Source: Halichondria panicea
Taxonomy: Eukaryota > Porifera > Demospongiae > Suberitida > Halichondriidae
Length of the DNA: 64,000 nucleotides
Assembly: GCF_963675165.1 (NCBI RefSeq)
Contig: NC_087390.1
Coordinates: 1,817,501-1,881,500 of the forward strand
Reading direction: 5' to 3'
The notes beneath the pieces were generated by a model. The model was not told where the DNA came from. It made no database searches and worked only from the letters and a program-made list of their open reading frames with translations. Position numbers and translations under genes: made by a program. Shown one piece after another: positions 34,414 through 47,027 of this stretch (its first letter is position 1; every line of letters starts with the position of its first letter).

Positions 34414-34832
34414 CGTATTTACTTGATTAAACGCCCTCCTTGAATAAACACCCATCTCGTTTAAACGCCCAGGGTAAAAACTCTGTCTTTGTCAATAAAC
34501 GCCCATCTTAAATAATCGCCCATGTATGGGGCGTGGCACTGTGGGTGGAGCTGAAAGAGCATGTGGAACCCAGTTACAAGCGTGGCAGCATAGAATAAAA
34601 ATACTTTTTTATGATGCATCGATGGCAGAGAGAGAGATACCGACACAGAGGGCACTCCTATATGACTTAAATATTATTTAAGCTGAGAAATAGATTTAAA
34701 CTGAGACAGCAGCCCAAGAGCACAATAACTGCTGCTGTGCAAGAGTTTTGGAGGAGACATACCTAGATTAAACGCCCTCCTCATTTAAACGCCCCCTCTA
34801 AAGACTTCCATCTGTTTAATCAAGTAAATACA
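34414..34832. mobile_element. MITE with TTTACTTGATTAAACGCC ends, copy 3
   Basis: Same family as 12657-13066 and 21545-21979, downstream of T4. The right end lacks part of the AAACGCCC array, so the boundary is approximate. Confidence 0.75.
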
Positions 34833-34845
34833 GTACATACAGTAC

Positions 34846-35508
34846 ATTATTCTTGACTTCCTCCTAACTAAGAATTGGTTGATACTTGAGCCAAAGTCTC
34901 AAGTTTGCTGTCAAGCACAAAGCTCCCCTCAATCGCAGTGCTCTCACATACTGGGAGGAAGACGTACCTTCAAGAATGAATCTGGGAACGTCAAGATACG
35001 GTAGACAATTCACTATATACAGAGCAAGTTGAAGATGTGAAGACCATCCTACGTTTGTTACCCCTCTGCTTAACTCTATGGCTTCTTGGGTGCTCACTTG
35101 CAACATTCCATCCAGTAACTCATTCTAATGTTTATCCCCCTAATTGGAATTGTTTTGTTCCAATTCTTTTGTCCTTGTTCACATATCACCATTACTGGTG
35201 TGGAATGGTTTGGACTGTCTTTTATGAGTTTGTGCTATACCCAGTGATACGTAACAAGCTTCCCAGTATCCTTAGAAGAATTGGGATAATTTCTTTCTTC
35301 ACACGACTCAGTGTTGTGTTTCTAATTCTGGAATTATTACAAAACAATTACAGTGATGTAGTTGCAATCAAGTATGTTACAATCGTCTTTATTTCAATTT
35401 CTAGTGGATTGCTCACAATGTTACTTTTTAGCGCCATGCTAGAGCTAGTTTGTGCTCAAGCTCCATACAACATGAGAGGATTGTTTGGAGGGTGTACAAT
35501 AATGTGTA
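34846..35508 (+). pseudogene. Transporter fragment (middle and C-terminal part)
   Basis: Begins abruptly at TTCTTGACTTCCTCC, beside the MITE end, and resembles T3 most closely. It has small deletions before 34905 and near 35300, and a 158-codon open piece at 35037-35513. It ends inside GLFGG, joined to transporter 3' flank, so the last helix and the tail are lost. Confidence 0.85.
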
Positions 35509-36065
35509 TGTAGTGCGCTTTAGTGTATCGGTTTTGTGACATTTATATATACGTATCGATCTAGTGTATCGGTTTTGTGACGTATCGATCTATCTATATA
35601 GTAGACCTGTTTATATCGAATGAACTGCATGTGATTAATTGGTGTTTTGGTAGTGTGCCAAGCTCAATGCAGAACTGAATGCAAGCTACATATACAATTA
35701 TATAGTGTGTCAGTCTATATTTACCGTATGTACCCTATAAAGCTCAGACTTAGACCCTTGTTTTCTGAGGGCCATGCAGATCCTTGCTTTTACATGTATA
35801 TGATGCATGTGCATGACACTGTGTCTATATAGAGTACTTTGTGTATACTGCACCTTGCTTATACTACTTATGAAGCTAATGTGTATATACAACCTCTCTA
35901 CTGCAGGGCTCTGATCCTTGTGTGCTGAGTGTAGACTGAGGAAGAGCATTGGTGAGCTCAAGGAAGCCATTGCTGAGGTAAGTATATACCAGAGCTATAA
36001 TTATAGTGTGTGTTCTTTGTATGGCTACATGATAGAGAGCGTACTAGATTTATTATGGGAAAGCC

Positions 36066-36644
36066 CCTCTCACTAGAACCACCGTTTGCGCGTGGGTGGA
36101 TTCAATAGTAAATTTGTTAGTAAAACTCTTTGTAATTTATCAATTAACCTTTGTACTATGGTCACCCACGTGGTTGATTAAACTATTAGTGTCAAGAGAG
36201 AAATCGCCATCACAACTCTAGGATCATACAAGGAGCACTGATCTTACTGAGATGGCATCAAACAAGCGTCTGGAAGCAAGTAGACTTGCCAGAGCCGGTA
36301 GGTACTGACAGAAAAACGCCCACCACTCTACCATATGCACAGTACAAAAGAAGACAAAACTTGAGTTTTCAACACTGGAGAGAGCTTGAGCAAGAGCAGA
36401 ACAGAAGTACAAGCCATCACAACAAAACTAGTCACTAGTCTAGGTCATAAATGTTGTAAGTAGCTGTGTTATTTTATTAAAACTGCTGTGATTTGTGCAA
36501 TGACATCATTGTAAATATATACAATATACTGACTAATTTACTAAGATATCTCGATCCCCAAGAATCGTGGGGCAATTGACGCATGCGCAGACAGTGTATA
36601 CCAGGCCGTCTTTCTCAATTGAGAGCGGCCTGGAATCGAGGCTA
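36066..36644. mobile_element. 9-bp-duplication family, member 2 (one-ended)
   Basis: GGGAAAGCC at 36057-36065 and 36645-36653; copies A and C have an empty site there. The right end carries the family terminus (CGGCCTGGAATCGAGGCTA). The left end lacks it and starts CCTCTCACTAG. A short frame MASNKRLEASRLARA at about 36252-36296 ends at a possible donor and might be a remnant first exon. Confidence 0.75.
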
Positions 36645-37176
36645 GGGAAAGCCTTGTAGTCACAGAATAGCCGAGTTATTGTAGGGAACACACTACATTG
36701 AAAACCAATGTCAAACAAGTTCGTGATTGGTACCCGCTGAAATAAATGAAGACATGCACTTAACAGTTTGCTAGTGAAAATATCAAATTACGTTTCTCCC
36801 TCATAGACGTACTCCGGTCTCTACGATGCTGACCATGGCCATGTGGTAATACACACAGCCAAGACCCTCCCAGCTGGCACACACCTCTACGACCTAGTCT
36901 CAGGTACATGTACTGTATGTGCATGAGTTAACTATTATTATTGCTTCCAACTTTCAGACTGTAAATCCACAATAATCATATGCCACACACTACACCTAAT
37001 CAGCATGCAGTCGTATAGATATTTCGTGACTTTTATTCGGTGATAGAAATGACATTTCTTAATTCATTCACCAACTACATGTATGTACCAACTTAGAGTG
37101 GGTAATTTTCTTAATATCTACTTGTATTTGATTGGCAATTATTGATTGGCAATTATATTCGTGGCTTGTAAAATCC

Positions 37177-38395
37177 TAGCCTCGATCCCAGGCCGATCCG
37201 TCTCTAATTGAACGCTAGGTCGCCTCCTCGGCCTGGTATTGATTGTATCTGGGCGTGTATCTGGGCGTGACTTCGTTATTATTATTAAGTCCATGTGGTC
37301 AATTGAAAATTGAGATAAAATTAAAATGGCTTCTAAGTTTGTTCTTTGTAGGTTATGTTGCAGCACTGATGCCATACAAAACAGAAGATATAAACATTAA
37401 TTTTGTTCAGCAGTAAGGCTCTCAAAGAAGATATTCCAGGGAGGCTCAATCACATTCCTCATAACGTCTGTCACAGTAGCCGTTGCAGCCAACATTGGAG
37501 CACCAGGAGGGGCAAATGCTCTAAGCTCACCTAGGTGTGCATAGGCAGGACGAAAGTCAGAGCTCCTACAGAACATACATAATAATTATTATTTCACAAC
37601 GGGAGTTATTAATAACTTACCACTTGTAAACACAGTGTGCTTCGTCCACAGCTATTGCCACTAAAGAGGAATTGAGTGGAGGCTCTAGTAATAGCATCCT
37701 CCAACGATGGTCTTCAACAACAGCCTCTGGGGCAGTGAACAGCAGACGGTACTTTCCATCCGACACATCTTTGTTAGTGGCAACAAGACTTCTGTCGATT
37801 CCCTTATTACTACTGAGGATGGCAGCAGAAACACCTCTAGTGTTCAGACTCCTGACCTGGTCAATCATGAGAGACACAAGGGGAGAGATGATAAGAACTA
37901 CACTTCTGGCGACAAGGGGACCCTTAGTCCTACCAAGCTTGTAGTCCATCAAGAAGGGTAGCAATTGATAGCACAGAGACTTGCCATAATTAATCGGGGA
38001 ACCACACAAAAACGTCCCTTCCTTCCGACAGGAGCTTGAGAGCACGGACCTGCTGTTCCTTGAGGATCAGTCCTTCTCTTGCTTCACACAAGACAGTGCT
38101 TATGCTAATGCTTCTTGGAAATCAAAAGACGTTGAAATTGCCATAGTACAGTGTATAGCTAGCTAGCTTTACGGAGCTATTCATGAGATTACAATTACGT
38201 TTACGGAGTAGGTGCTCATACACATACACCATTAGTGTTAAGTCGCTCAGGAATTCGCTCTTTTTTAGCGAATACCTGAGCGAGGTGGAGCCAATAAGAG
38301 CACGCCCAGATACACGCCCAGATACAATCAATACCAGGCCGAGGAGGCGACCTAGCGTTCAATTAGAGACAGATCGGCCTGGGAGATCGAGGCTA
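37177..38395 (-). mobile_element. 9-bp-duplication family, member 3, with helicase remnant
   Basis: GTAAAATCC at 37168-37176 and 38396-38404; copy C has the empty site at about 60065. The ends start TAGCCTCGATCCCAGGCCG and are inverted over about 85 bp. It is inserted in the intron between exons 17 and 18 of USP40-B. It is the only member here with coding sequence. Confidence 0.85.
37397..38095 (-). pseudogene. Truncated RecQ-type SF2 helicase inside the transposon
   Basis: Exon at 37621-38045 (continuing upstream out of frame to about 38095) and exon at 37397-37565, joined by a GT-AG intron. Motifs: YGKSLCYQLLPF (Walker A region; the usual Gly/Ser before GKS is changed), ISPLVSLM (Ia), VDEAHCVYKW (DEAH box and RecQ-specific W), then DFRPAYAHLGELR and LAATATV (motif III). 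A stop follows after 55 codons of the last exon, so helicase lobe 2 is missing. Upstream, VRALKLLSEGRDVFVWFP continues the match in another frame. Likely a remnant of the element's own or captured helicase. Confidence 0.8.
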
Positions 38396-38872
38396 GTAAA
38401 ATCCTAAAAAACTATCTCTCTCAAAAATGTGTAGTGTGCTCCATACAATAATAGCCATCGCAACTTGTATTATGTAAATGTTCATTCTTTATTCAGGCAA
38501 TGATCAGACGAGTGTGGCTGATGCTGGTATCACCACCAACTCTCAGCTGTTTGTGTGGGACGGTCAGACTTTGCGAGGTGAAGCCATAGCGGTGGGGTGG
38601 TCATGTGATCCGATCCTCCTGCATGTGATGTACCCATCGGAGGAGGGAGAGTGTGAACTGAGCAGTGGTTTCCCCAAGAACTCGACTATTAGTCAACTGA
38701 GGGTGAGATAATTGTGTGGTATTGATTTTTCATTGAATGAGTGTCCGATCGAAGAAAACTCTCATTTTTATTCACGTCTCCATTGTGTGATATCCTTGGT
38801 ACATGCATGTATGCTGTATGGTATAGTAATTTTGATTAGTGAAGCACATGCATGCACATACGTACATAACTA

Positions 38873-41403
38873 CCGTATATGCTTGATCAGGAGCCGCGGC
38901 TACTAAATGTTTCATTTTGCTGGAAGAGGATGCTACAATTCAAGAGGGGCCACAGTTCAAGAGCGGCGTTTATTAGCTCCAGATAATTATGCCTCGGTGC
39001 GCATGCGCAAGCGAGGTATACGGTAGTGTGTTTGTGTGTCTGTGTGTCTGTGTGTCTGTGTGTCTGTGTGTGTGTCTGTGTGTGTGTGTGTAGACCGCTA
39101 CAGCTGCCCAAGGATGAATCAAGTGCAAGTAAGAGTTTCTATAGGCTTCTAGTCATGTTTACTTGGATTTTAATTCGTGGATTTGCAAAATAATGCTTCG
39201 TTCTCGAGTTATGCCTAGTTTTGCTTACTTGGCAGTGGCGTGTACAATGGGGGGCTTTGGGGGCTTGAGCACCCCCCTGTCCTCCCAGACAACCATGAAA
39301 CTAATCGTATCACTCAGTATAGCTAGCTAGCTAACTGTGCAGCTCTATCTCATTGACACAACGATTACAAGTCATGACCACGCCCAATTGAGCATGTGCA
39401 ATCATAGCCTCGATTCCAGGCCGCTTGAACAAGGCGGCCTGGTATACCTTGTATGCGCATGCGCGAAATAATTGACAACAATTTCATCATACAAATTGTA
39501 AAAAAACGGACAAAGTTACAAAAGGGAATAACACGTATGACAATGTGACCACAATGGCAGCTTTCAGAGACACTAATCAAAGTAGAATAATTATGCTGCA
39601 GCAGTGTTGCTTCTTCTAGCTCTGTTTATCAAAGAGACAGTTTAAGAAAGCCTCCCAGACAGCTAGAGCTGCCAGCTAGGAAGAGTGGTGGACTCTTTAA
39701 TACATCAGTAGATCTTGAGTGAATAACTTCCTGAGTGTCGAGTTAAAGCTTATTAAAAACTTTCAAGAGTAATTATTAGCTCTTCAGCAATGGCTTTTTG
39801 TCAAACATAAAGGCAAGATTTAGTAGCAGAACACTTGCCTGGTCCATATTACCACAGCCTCATCAGGGGACCCATAGGAACACATCATGCCTTTCCTATA
39901 ACATCTGTAGCCTTACAGTGTAGGGTGTCGTTAAGTAGAGACTTGGCTTGATACAATAAAGGGCGTAAGAACTCAGTCATCTTTGCACAATACTTCTATG
40001 TAACGGACTGTAAAATCAGAATACAAATAGTATACGGTTTATTTTACTGACAGTATCCACAAATACACGGATTACCCCCTTTTTGGGGTAATGTACACGC
40101 ATGCGCATACAAGGTATACCAGGCCGCCTTGTTCAAGCGGCCTGGAATCGAGGCTAGTGCAATCAGTATTGCCATTCCAATGTTGTTATGTAATGCTAGC
40201 ATAATAGATCCTCTGCACTATCCCAGTCACCTCTTGCTCCACTGAGAGATACTGAGAAGCAATGACTAACACTAGAATGACTGGACATCCCCATTGTGAT
40301 TGACCAGTTTGCTAGGATGTACCCCAGGAGAATAGTGCACGGAGATCGTATAAGATGACTGACTCATAATTATGTCTTATTATCACGCTATGCATGTATT
40401 AGATCCCATTTGAGTGTATTTAGCAGGAAACTATGAGCTATAGTACCGGTACTATAGATTACTCTGGGCTACAAACTACAACATTATACATTGTATTGTC
40501 ATTTACAAGAAGATACACAGAAAAATTATTGTAGCTAGATGCTTTGTCTAGTAACATAGTAACAGAACTAGAATGGAAGAGAGAAGCTCTAGAGGAGAAT
40601 AGTAGGAGCCGCTCTTTTCTTGGGCAGTGTGCTGTACTTTTTTGCTGCAAGGCTGCATGGGGGAGGAGCTGGATGTATGAAAGATACGCCGCAATAAATG
40701 CGGGGGCGTAAAATCGCGCGCGCTATGCGCGCGGCTCCATTTTTTTTCTGTACTTTTGAGCACCCTCCTGCTTCGATCTCTAGAAACACCCCTGCTTGGA
40801 ATGCCATTGCAGCCTTTTCAGAAGAGTCCGTAGCAAAACTTGTTCACCGAGTGTTACTACTCTACTTAGTAGTTAGCTCTGCACTAGAACGCTAGCTATT
40901 GGTAGCTGCAAAAGTGAGCAGAGAGCTGCAAGGCTCTGCTGACTTGCAGCCATTAATTTTAGACTTGAACTTTTGGCATCGATCGTTTTTAACAACAATC
41001 ATGGTTGATCATTACCCACTATTGGGTTGATTGTGTGTATAAAAGCATAGATTGATAAAAGCTAGCTTTTATGTTATGTAGCTTTGGCACCTCCACCGAG
41101 GCATCAGCACCCGCGGTGCTTTCATTTAGTTTGTCATCAAAAGTTGTTTTCACCTGCATAAACTTAAACTCTGCCATGAGAAAGTCTTTGTGAAGCGCTA
41201 ACAAGCTGCTACTCATAGCTACGTACATGTAGCTAGCTGCTAGTAATAATTTTTTTGGCTGCCACGTGCAGAAATGCTAGAGTCAAAGTTCACTGAGGCT
41301 ACTATTTGAGAGCGGCTACTAAATGTTTCATTTTGCTAGCAAGGGAGGCTACTATTTGAGTGCAGCCTTTATACAAGAGCGGCCTCTGATCGAGCATATA
41401 CGG
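38873..41403. mobile_element. 2.5-kb TIR element at TA, with nested insert
   Basis: The ends read CCGTATATGCT-GATCAG and complement, flanked by TA. Copy C lacks it (intron 60364-60606 is 243 bp against 2.8 kb here). It contains a TGTGTCTG microsatellite at 39027-39092 and the member-4 insertion at 39405-40156. Repeated GCGGCTACT-type blocks near each end extend the arms. I see no transposase frame. Confidence 0.75.
39405..40156. mobile_element. 9-bp-duplication family, member 4
   Basis: GTGCAATCA at 39396-39404 and 40157-40165. Arms start TAGCCTCGATTCCAGGCCG and run about 55 bp, including a CGCATGCGC palindrome. Interior non-coding. Confidence 0.85.
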
Positions 41404-42988
41404 TATATTGCTTCGTCCCAATGGGAAACTGTTAAATCTTTGTCTCCAAATTATGACATATATTAATGTGTCTCCATGTGTAATACATGTACGTAGGTGT
41501 CCCTGTCGGAGCTACTAGAGATCCCTCCCAGTCATGTGACCATCAGCCATGTCAAGCTCTCCGAGAGACAGGACACACAGACACCCATCGTTGTCCTATC
41601 ACCTAGCAAGGTGAGGGAAGGTGTGGTCTATAATCATTAGGTTCCCCCACCACCCCTCGTGTTGTGTGAAGATTGGTAAATGTTTGCGTTGAATTCCACT
41701 TCTAAATCATTACTTGCATGTCTATCTTCACTAACTGTCAGCAAGATTCCTCCCTTTTATAGGATGGCAGCACTCTAGAGGAGCTGAAGCTACAGGACGG
41801 AGACAGACTCACAGTGGAGAGGAGTATCAAGAAAGGGTGAGGATGTTGCTAGAGAAAGCATAATTTATGACGATTATACTAGTTTTGAACAAAAGTCGTA
41901 TTCTTTCGAGGTTCATAACTTGAATTTTAGTCCAATTTTAATGATATTCGTGATTTTCTGAAAGCAGATGATAATCATTTTTAGTTTATACATTTTTTCA
42001 GGCCTAATTTTGGACTCTTCTGTCACCAATATTGACATCGAAATGACCTTCGATTGAAGAGCTCATCTCAGAAAATTATAATTTGAGCAACAGAACTTAA
42101 CGGTTGTTTCAAGAAAATTATCGTAATACATGCACATATACAAGAATATTATTGATAACATCATGTATTGTCATGGTTGCAGTGTGAAGTCACTAGCTCA
42201 CTCTGTAGCAGACAAACACAGCAAGATGCTGTCAGTCATCATTGAGAGCAGGCTACTGGTGAGAACCACACACACACACACACAATAATGGTCACAGCTC
42301 TACAGTTTAATTTTTTTAACAATAGTGTAATCCTTTACTAGATCCCCCCCTTCCCCTATGTCCACAGCCTCTCACTGATGCTACTGGCTTGTATCCTATG
42401 TTTCCAGTAGAGGTAGGAAAAGACGAATGCGTCGCCACTCAAAACAATGGCCTTGACAACAGCTAGCAACCAGCAATTTATTGGTGAGCATAAATAAGAA
42501 AGTGATCACTTAAGTCAGTGGCAGGTGAATGTCGTCTTCGTGGTGATGATGATGTCACTGGAATAGGGCCTCCGCTGTATGAGTCTCAGACACTGACTGA
42601 CGCTGGAATCAGTCCTGGACAGAGGATCATTCTGGAATCAGGCCAAGCACCAACCAGTTAATCAGTTGCAACTATAAATACCGTAACTTAATTAGGGTGC
42701 CGCTTTTTAATAATTACATTTGATAATGTACATGTATATAAAGCAAACAAATTTATATGGTGCGGAAACCATAAAAGCGGCCCTTATTTCGAAGATAACT
42801 AAATTTCCGTCCTGACTGTACGGCATCTCTGCAAGTTGCTCTCAATTGTCAGCTGTGGAGTGTTTGTGTGCATGTCGAGTGTGGGTGTGTGTGAGGTGAT
42901 CCTGGGGAGGGATGTGACTGTGAGGGAGTGTATGTGTGTCATGGTGACAACCCTCGGTATATCTGATCACATTTGACTATAATATTAT

Positions 42989-43136
42989 ATACACTGTAAA
43001 AAATGGTGTGTGGTTTTGACGCAAGTGCGTGACTATTGTGGCAATTATCAGGAAAAAACGCAACAAAAAACGCACGTTTGCCACAATAGCCACGCACTCT
43101 GCGTCAAAACCACACATCATTTTTTACAGTGTATAT
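42989..43136. mobile_element. Foldback MITE with CACTGTAAAAAATG ends
   Basis: About 60-bp arms, nearly perfectly complementary, form one hairpin. Present in USP40-B intron 24 and absent from copy C. Confidence 0.8.
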
Positions 43137-43403
43137 ACATTAATAATGTTGTCTTAATTCTCGGCTAATGTGTGTGCTTCTTTAGAGGTCCATTTTATGT
43201 ATCTATACTAACATGAGAAGTACTCAATGCTATACCACTGTACATGTAGGCGGAGACTGGCACCTGCAAAGGACCAACTGGTGCGGAGAAGCAGCTGACG
43301 TGTTGGAAGATGAGGTGTGTGCATGGAGGCAGCACCTGCATGACTGTAGTACATGCAGTACAGTGCAGTAACTGTATAGTACTGGCCTGGTTAGGGTTAG
43401 GGT

Positions 43404-43571
43404 TATCTTCTCTATACATGCAGTGATGTGTTAATAGTTTGCCAACTGGTGGTGTAATTTTACTAGGATGCCAGTCTGGAACAGGAGGGTTATCTTCTCT
43501 ATACATGCAGTGATGTGTTAATAGTTTGCCAACTGGTGGTGTAATTTTACTAGGATGCCAGTCTGGAACAG
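43404..43571 (+). repeat. 84-bp tandem duplication across exon 26 of USP40-B
   Basis: The segment from GTTATCTTCTCTATACATGC to CAGTCTGGAACAGGAG occurs twice in tandem here and once in copy C (about 62673-62758). It duplicates the acceptor and the first 21 bases of exon 26. Confidence 0.9.
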
Positions 43572-44278
43572 GAGAGACTGAAGTCTGGTGACGTACTGCT
43601 CCTTGCAGAAGGGAGACTACCTCCCAAAGTGAGTGCACTGTTGTTCAGTAATGCATGTATTGTAAATGGATTCACACGTGTACATGAATGTACATGTATG
43701 TATATGCAAAATGACAGATTAGTTATGACATCAGTGTTGTCAGGAGTGCATGAATATTCGCACTCCTGGTATTGTTTTTACCACGCCCACGCCCACCCCC
43801 TCATATATGTCCAGGGTTTTATTCGTCTCCAATCTACTCCCCCGAGTCCAGCCCTTCCCCTTACCCACCAGCTGACCTCCCTCAGGACGTACGTTCCCTA
43901 ACTGGGTTCAACGCACGTGTATAGTGTTCTGACAGTATGATCACACAAGCTACGTATAATGTACACATGTACATGTATGTAGTATTTTTTAGTAGCCCCG
44001 CCAGATGCTTTCTCATCTTGCACAGAATTCTGTACACAATACATACACACACACCTCACTCTTCACACCCCTCACCACACGCCCCCACAGGTCCCCCTCC
44101 ACCTGGTCCCTCCGTCCCTCTGCCACCCCCCTGTTCCCGGACAGCTGGACGAGGTCGGTGTTTTGGAGATCAGTAAAGAGGCCACTGTCGAGGAACTCAA
44201 GATCACCATCCTTGCACTACCTACTGTATGTCATGTGACAGTCATAGCCGGTACAGTCTACTGTAGCTTCACTATATG

Positions 44279-44443
44279 CAGGGCGGGTCGAAGAGATATT
44301 TTGAAAAAAGGCTACTGAAAGCTCACAAGAGGCTGTTTTCCTTGGCTCTGGCCGCCATTTTAAGTGGAGTTAGTCTACATATTATTATTTTGTGAGAGTT
44401 TGTTGGCCTGGAAAGAAAAAAACGCTTCGACCCGCCCTCCATA
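44279..44443. mobile_element. Short MITE, GGGCGGGTCGAAG ends
   Basis: GGGCGGGTCGAAG near 44281 and CTTCGACCCGCCC near 44427-44439 form inverted ends. It lies in intron 28 of USP40-B and is not present in copy C. Confidence 0.65.
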
Positions 44444-45618
44444 ATGGTAAGAAGCATCATATAAGACCAAGAACACAGAGCTAAAAGTGTTTTTGGAAGT
44501 TTAAAATGACTACTAGTTTTGTGTTGTTTCTAGTAACTTGATGATCGCTCAGAGCTTCCACTGAAAGATGTTTTGAAGATTGATACTTGTCATACAGATT
44601 GATACAACGATATATTTATCATGTATGTGCTTCAAACTTCTCTCATGGCATTTATAGTTTCACAAAAATCATTATAAGATTATCATGAATATTCATGAGC
44701 AAACTGTTTACCGCAACCATTAAAGCTCCCTGTATTATAGTGGCCATTTTGACGGGAAAAGCAAATCTCTAGCCTTTCGGTCGTATATTTTTCGGCATTG
44801 GATTAAGTAGTTCCTTTATAGAGTTACTGCATGAATACAAATATTGAATCTATAGACTCAGGTTTTTGCATGGTCCTCAAAGTTACCCCCGCCCCCACAG
44901 ATGGAGAATGTGACGTTACCGTTGCTAGGGTTACTGAGAGTGAGGGAAGTGGTGAATGGCAGACCAGTCAAGATATTCAAACTACACAGCCACACTTTGA
45001 GGTACAGTACGAGGGTATACCGTGTTTATGTTACTACAATGTAACTATTACTTTGTACGCGCAGGTATTGTGTTTGGAATCATTAAGGGCATTCTGTGTT
45101 TATTAGTGTGTATACATATAAAATTAATATCGCCAGATAGTGTTTGGAATCTTATTACACCCTACTATGTGTAAGATAGGCAGAGTGTTTGCACGCAGCC
45201 TTTATATAGGGTTATACGTGTGTACAACGATGTCAAAATTTTAATATATTTTGTGTACCGTTATAATTTATTGTTGCCAGGTTTTCCATTTACTGTGTAG
45301 TTGGAAAAATTAATGTGGTATAATGTATTTGGCGAATGAGACAAGTGACAGGTGCCATGCAGAATTGTCATAGAGACCACAAAGTTGCTAAAATCCCTAC
45401 CAAATTTCCCGCTTTAGAGTAACAGCACGCTTTTAATCGAGACCATGCAGAAACATTATTGGCCTCTAGCCTCTATTTACTAACCAGGCCTCTATTCGAG
45501 ACCAGATGTTAAACACTCACAATCAAAATTGGATCATTGACTTTCAAGAATAGTCAAACTTCACACTAATTGCTAAGATACATTCACGGTATAGTAACCA
45601 TACAACATTGTGTACTAT

Positions 45619-47027
45619 TTAGAGAGCCTTCACTTTCATAAACAGTCTGAACTTGAGACAGTCGTCTTTGAGGTACTGGGTGTTTGTGTCAGCACAGTAA
45701 CCTAGGCGATCCCGGGGGAAGAATTTGTATGAGTCGCCAAAATATGTTGGCTCCTTCAAAATTCTTGTTTCCGTTCCTATGTAGTGTCCATGGTCACCCA
45801 GCTGGTTGAGCATATGTAGGATAGCTACACCTTCTGTTTTGCTAGCATCATGCTGTTTATTGATGTAGGGGTCAAATGTGTTCCGATACGAGATCCAATA
45901 CCTTTTGTAAACACATTGAATGAGAAGCTCCACCCTTGTGCAGTAAACTCTCCACCACTCCAGTGTCCACTGGTTGGTTTTGTTTGTTGTTTTGTAAACT
46001 CGGCAAGAGTGAACTCGTGGCAAGAACACCCATTTAGCAATAACAAATCATTCTGTATCTTCACTGTGTTGGCTTCCATCGTGGTCTTTACGTCACTGAC
46101 CTTTGTGTCAAGTATTGCAACTTGTTGCTTAGCCTGCACATCAAGATCTTGGACTATAGTTTGTAAATCATGGAACTTGGTATCAGTTTTTTTGTCTTGT
46201 TGTTGGAATTTGGTATCAACTTTTGCGTCTAATTGTTGAATTTTGGTATGGATGTTATCGCCTTGTTCCTTCACTTGTTTCTGCAAGTTGACTATTTGCT
46301 GGTCTTTCTCCTCCATTTTCTGGTGTAGCTCTCTCGTTAGTTGTAGGTTGAGGAGGGTGGCTGTCAGGAGGTGGTGTTGAACACTCTCTGTCATGTGACC
46401 CACCAGATCTCTTCGAGGAACCTTCACGTCACATCCATTACCAGCAAACTCACACTCCACAAGTTGTAGGGGGCACTCCAGCAGGTGGCTATCAACTTGG
46501 CAGCGAGGGACGGTACCAATCTCACATTGGTTGGGACAAGGCAGGGGGTAGTTGTCACAGCAAGGGGTGTGGTCATTTGTTCCGATATCGTGGGTGGACT
46601 CAAAGTCACAATATTGGCACTTCCAGGGACGTTTTGGACAGGAGGTGGTGTGGTGGTTCAGGTCCCCCAGTTCCCCCGTCCACTCACACCCACTCTTCTT
46701 GTGGGGACAGCGAACATTCAACTGGCGAACTTTTCTCCTCAAGTACTTGTCTTCTTGAGTAGCCATGTTGTCTTGCTTGCACATAGGGCATGGTTTTAGT
46801 TCTTTGGTGAGTCTGTTGGCAGCTTGCTGGGAGATGTGGTGGCCGCAGCATGTTGTTTGGAGTGGCTCAACAAGTAGCTCTAAGCTCACAGGACAGAAGT
46901 AGTCTTGGTCAGGTTGTTCAACAAGGTCATAGTCAGGTTCAGCTGGCTGGGTGATTTGTTCTGGGGGGTGAGTAGCAGCTGGTTCTTGGTTCACAGAGTT
47001 AGAACAGTCACTGTTACTGGTAGCCAT
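45619..47027 (-). pseudogene. TRAF-like protein TRAF-C, frameshifted, with divergent RING
   Basis: Starts at 47027 with MATSNSD. RING at about residues 44-82 (CPVSLELL, CCGHH, CPMC), zinc fingers, coiled coil, then MATH. A one-base loss near 45861-45879 shifts the frame in the MATH domain after GTHL, so the first frame ends at 45825 and the rest is open at 45619-46029. The RING and the linker after it differ strongly from TRAF-A and B, while the zinc fingers are almost identical to theirs. The coiled coil has extra heptads (FQQQDKKTDTKF). It lies antisense in the late intron of USP40-B. A 400-residue protein lacking most of MATH is possible. Confidence 0.8.

Noticed and set aside
40548-40895. 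Overlapping 65-72-codon frames on both strands
   Set aside because: All inside a non-coding TIR element, with no motif and no splice structure.
43386-43403. TTAGGG-like repeat in an intron (also at about 62660)
   Set aside because: Only two units, in the same place in copies B and C; not an internal telomere.
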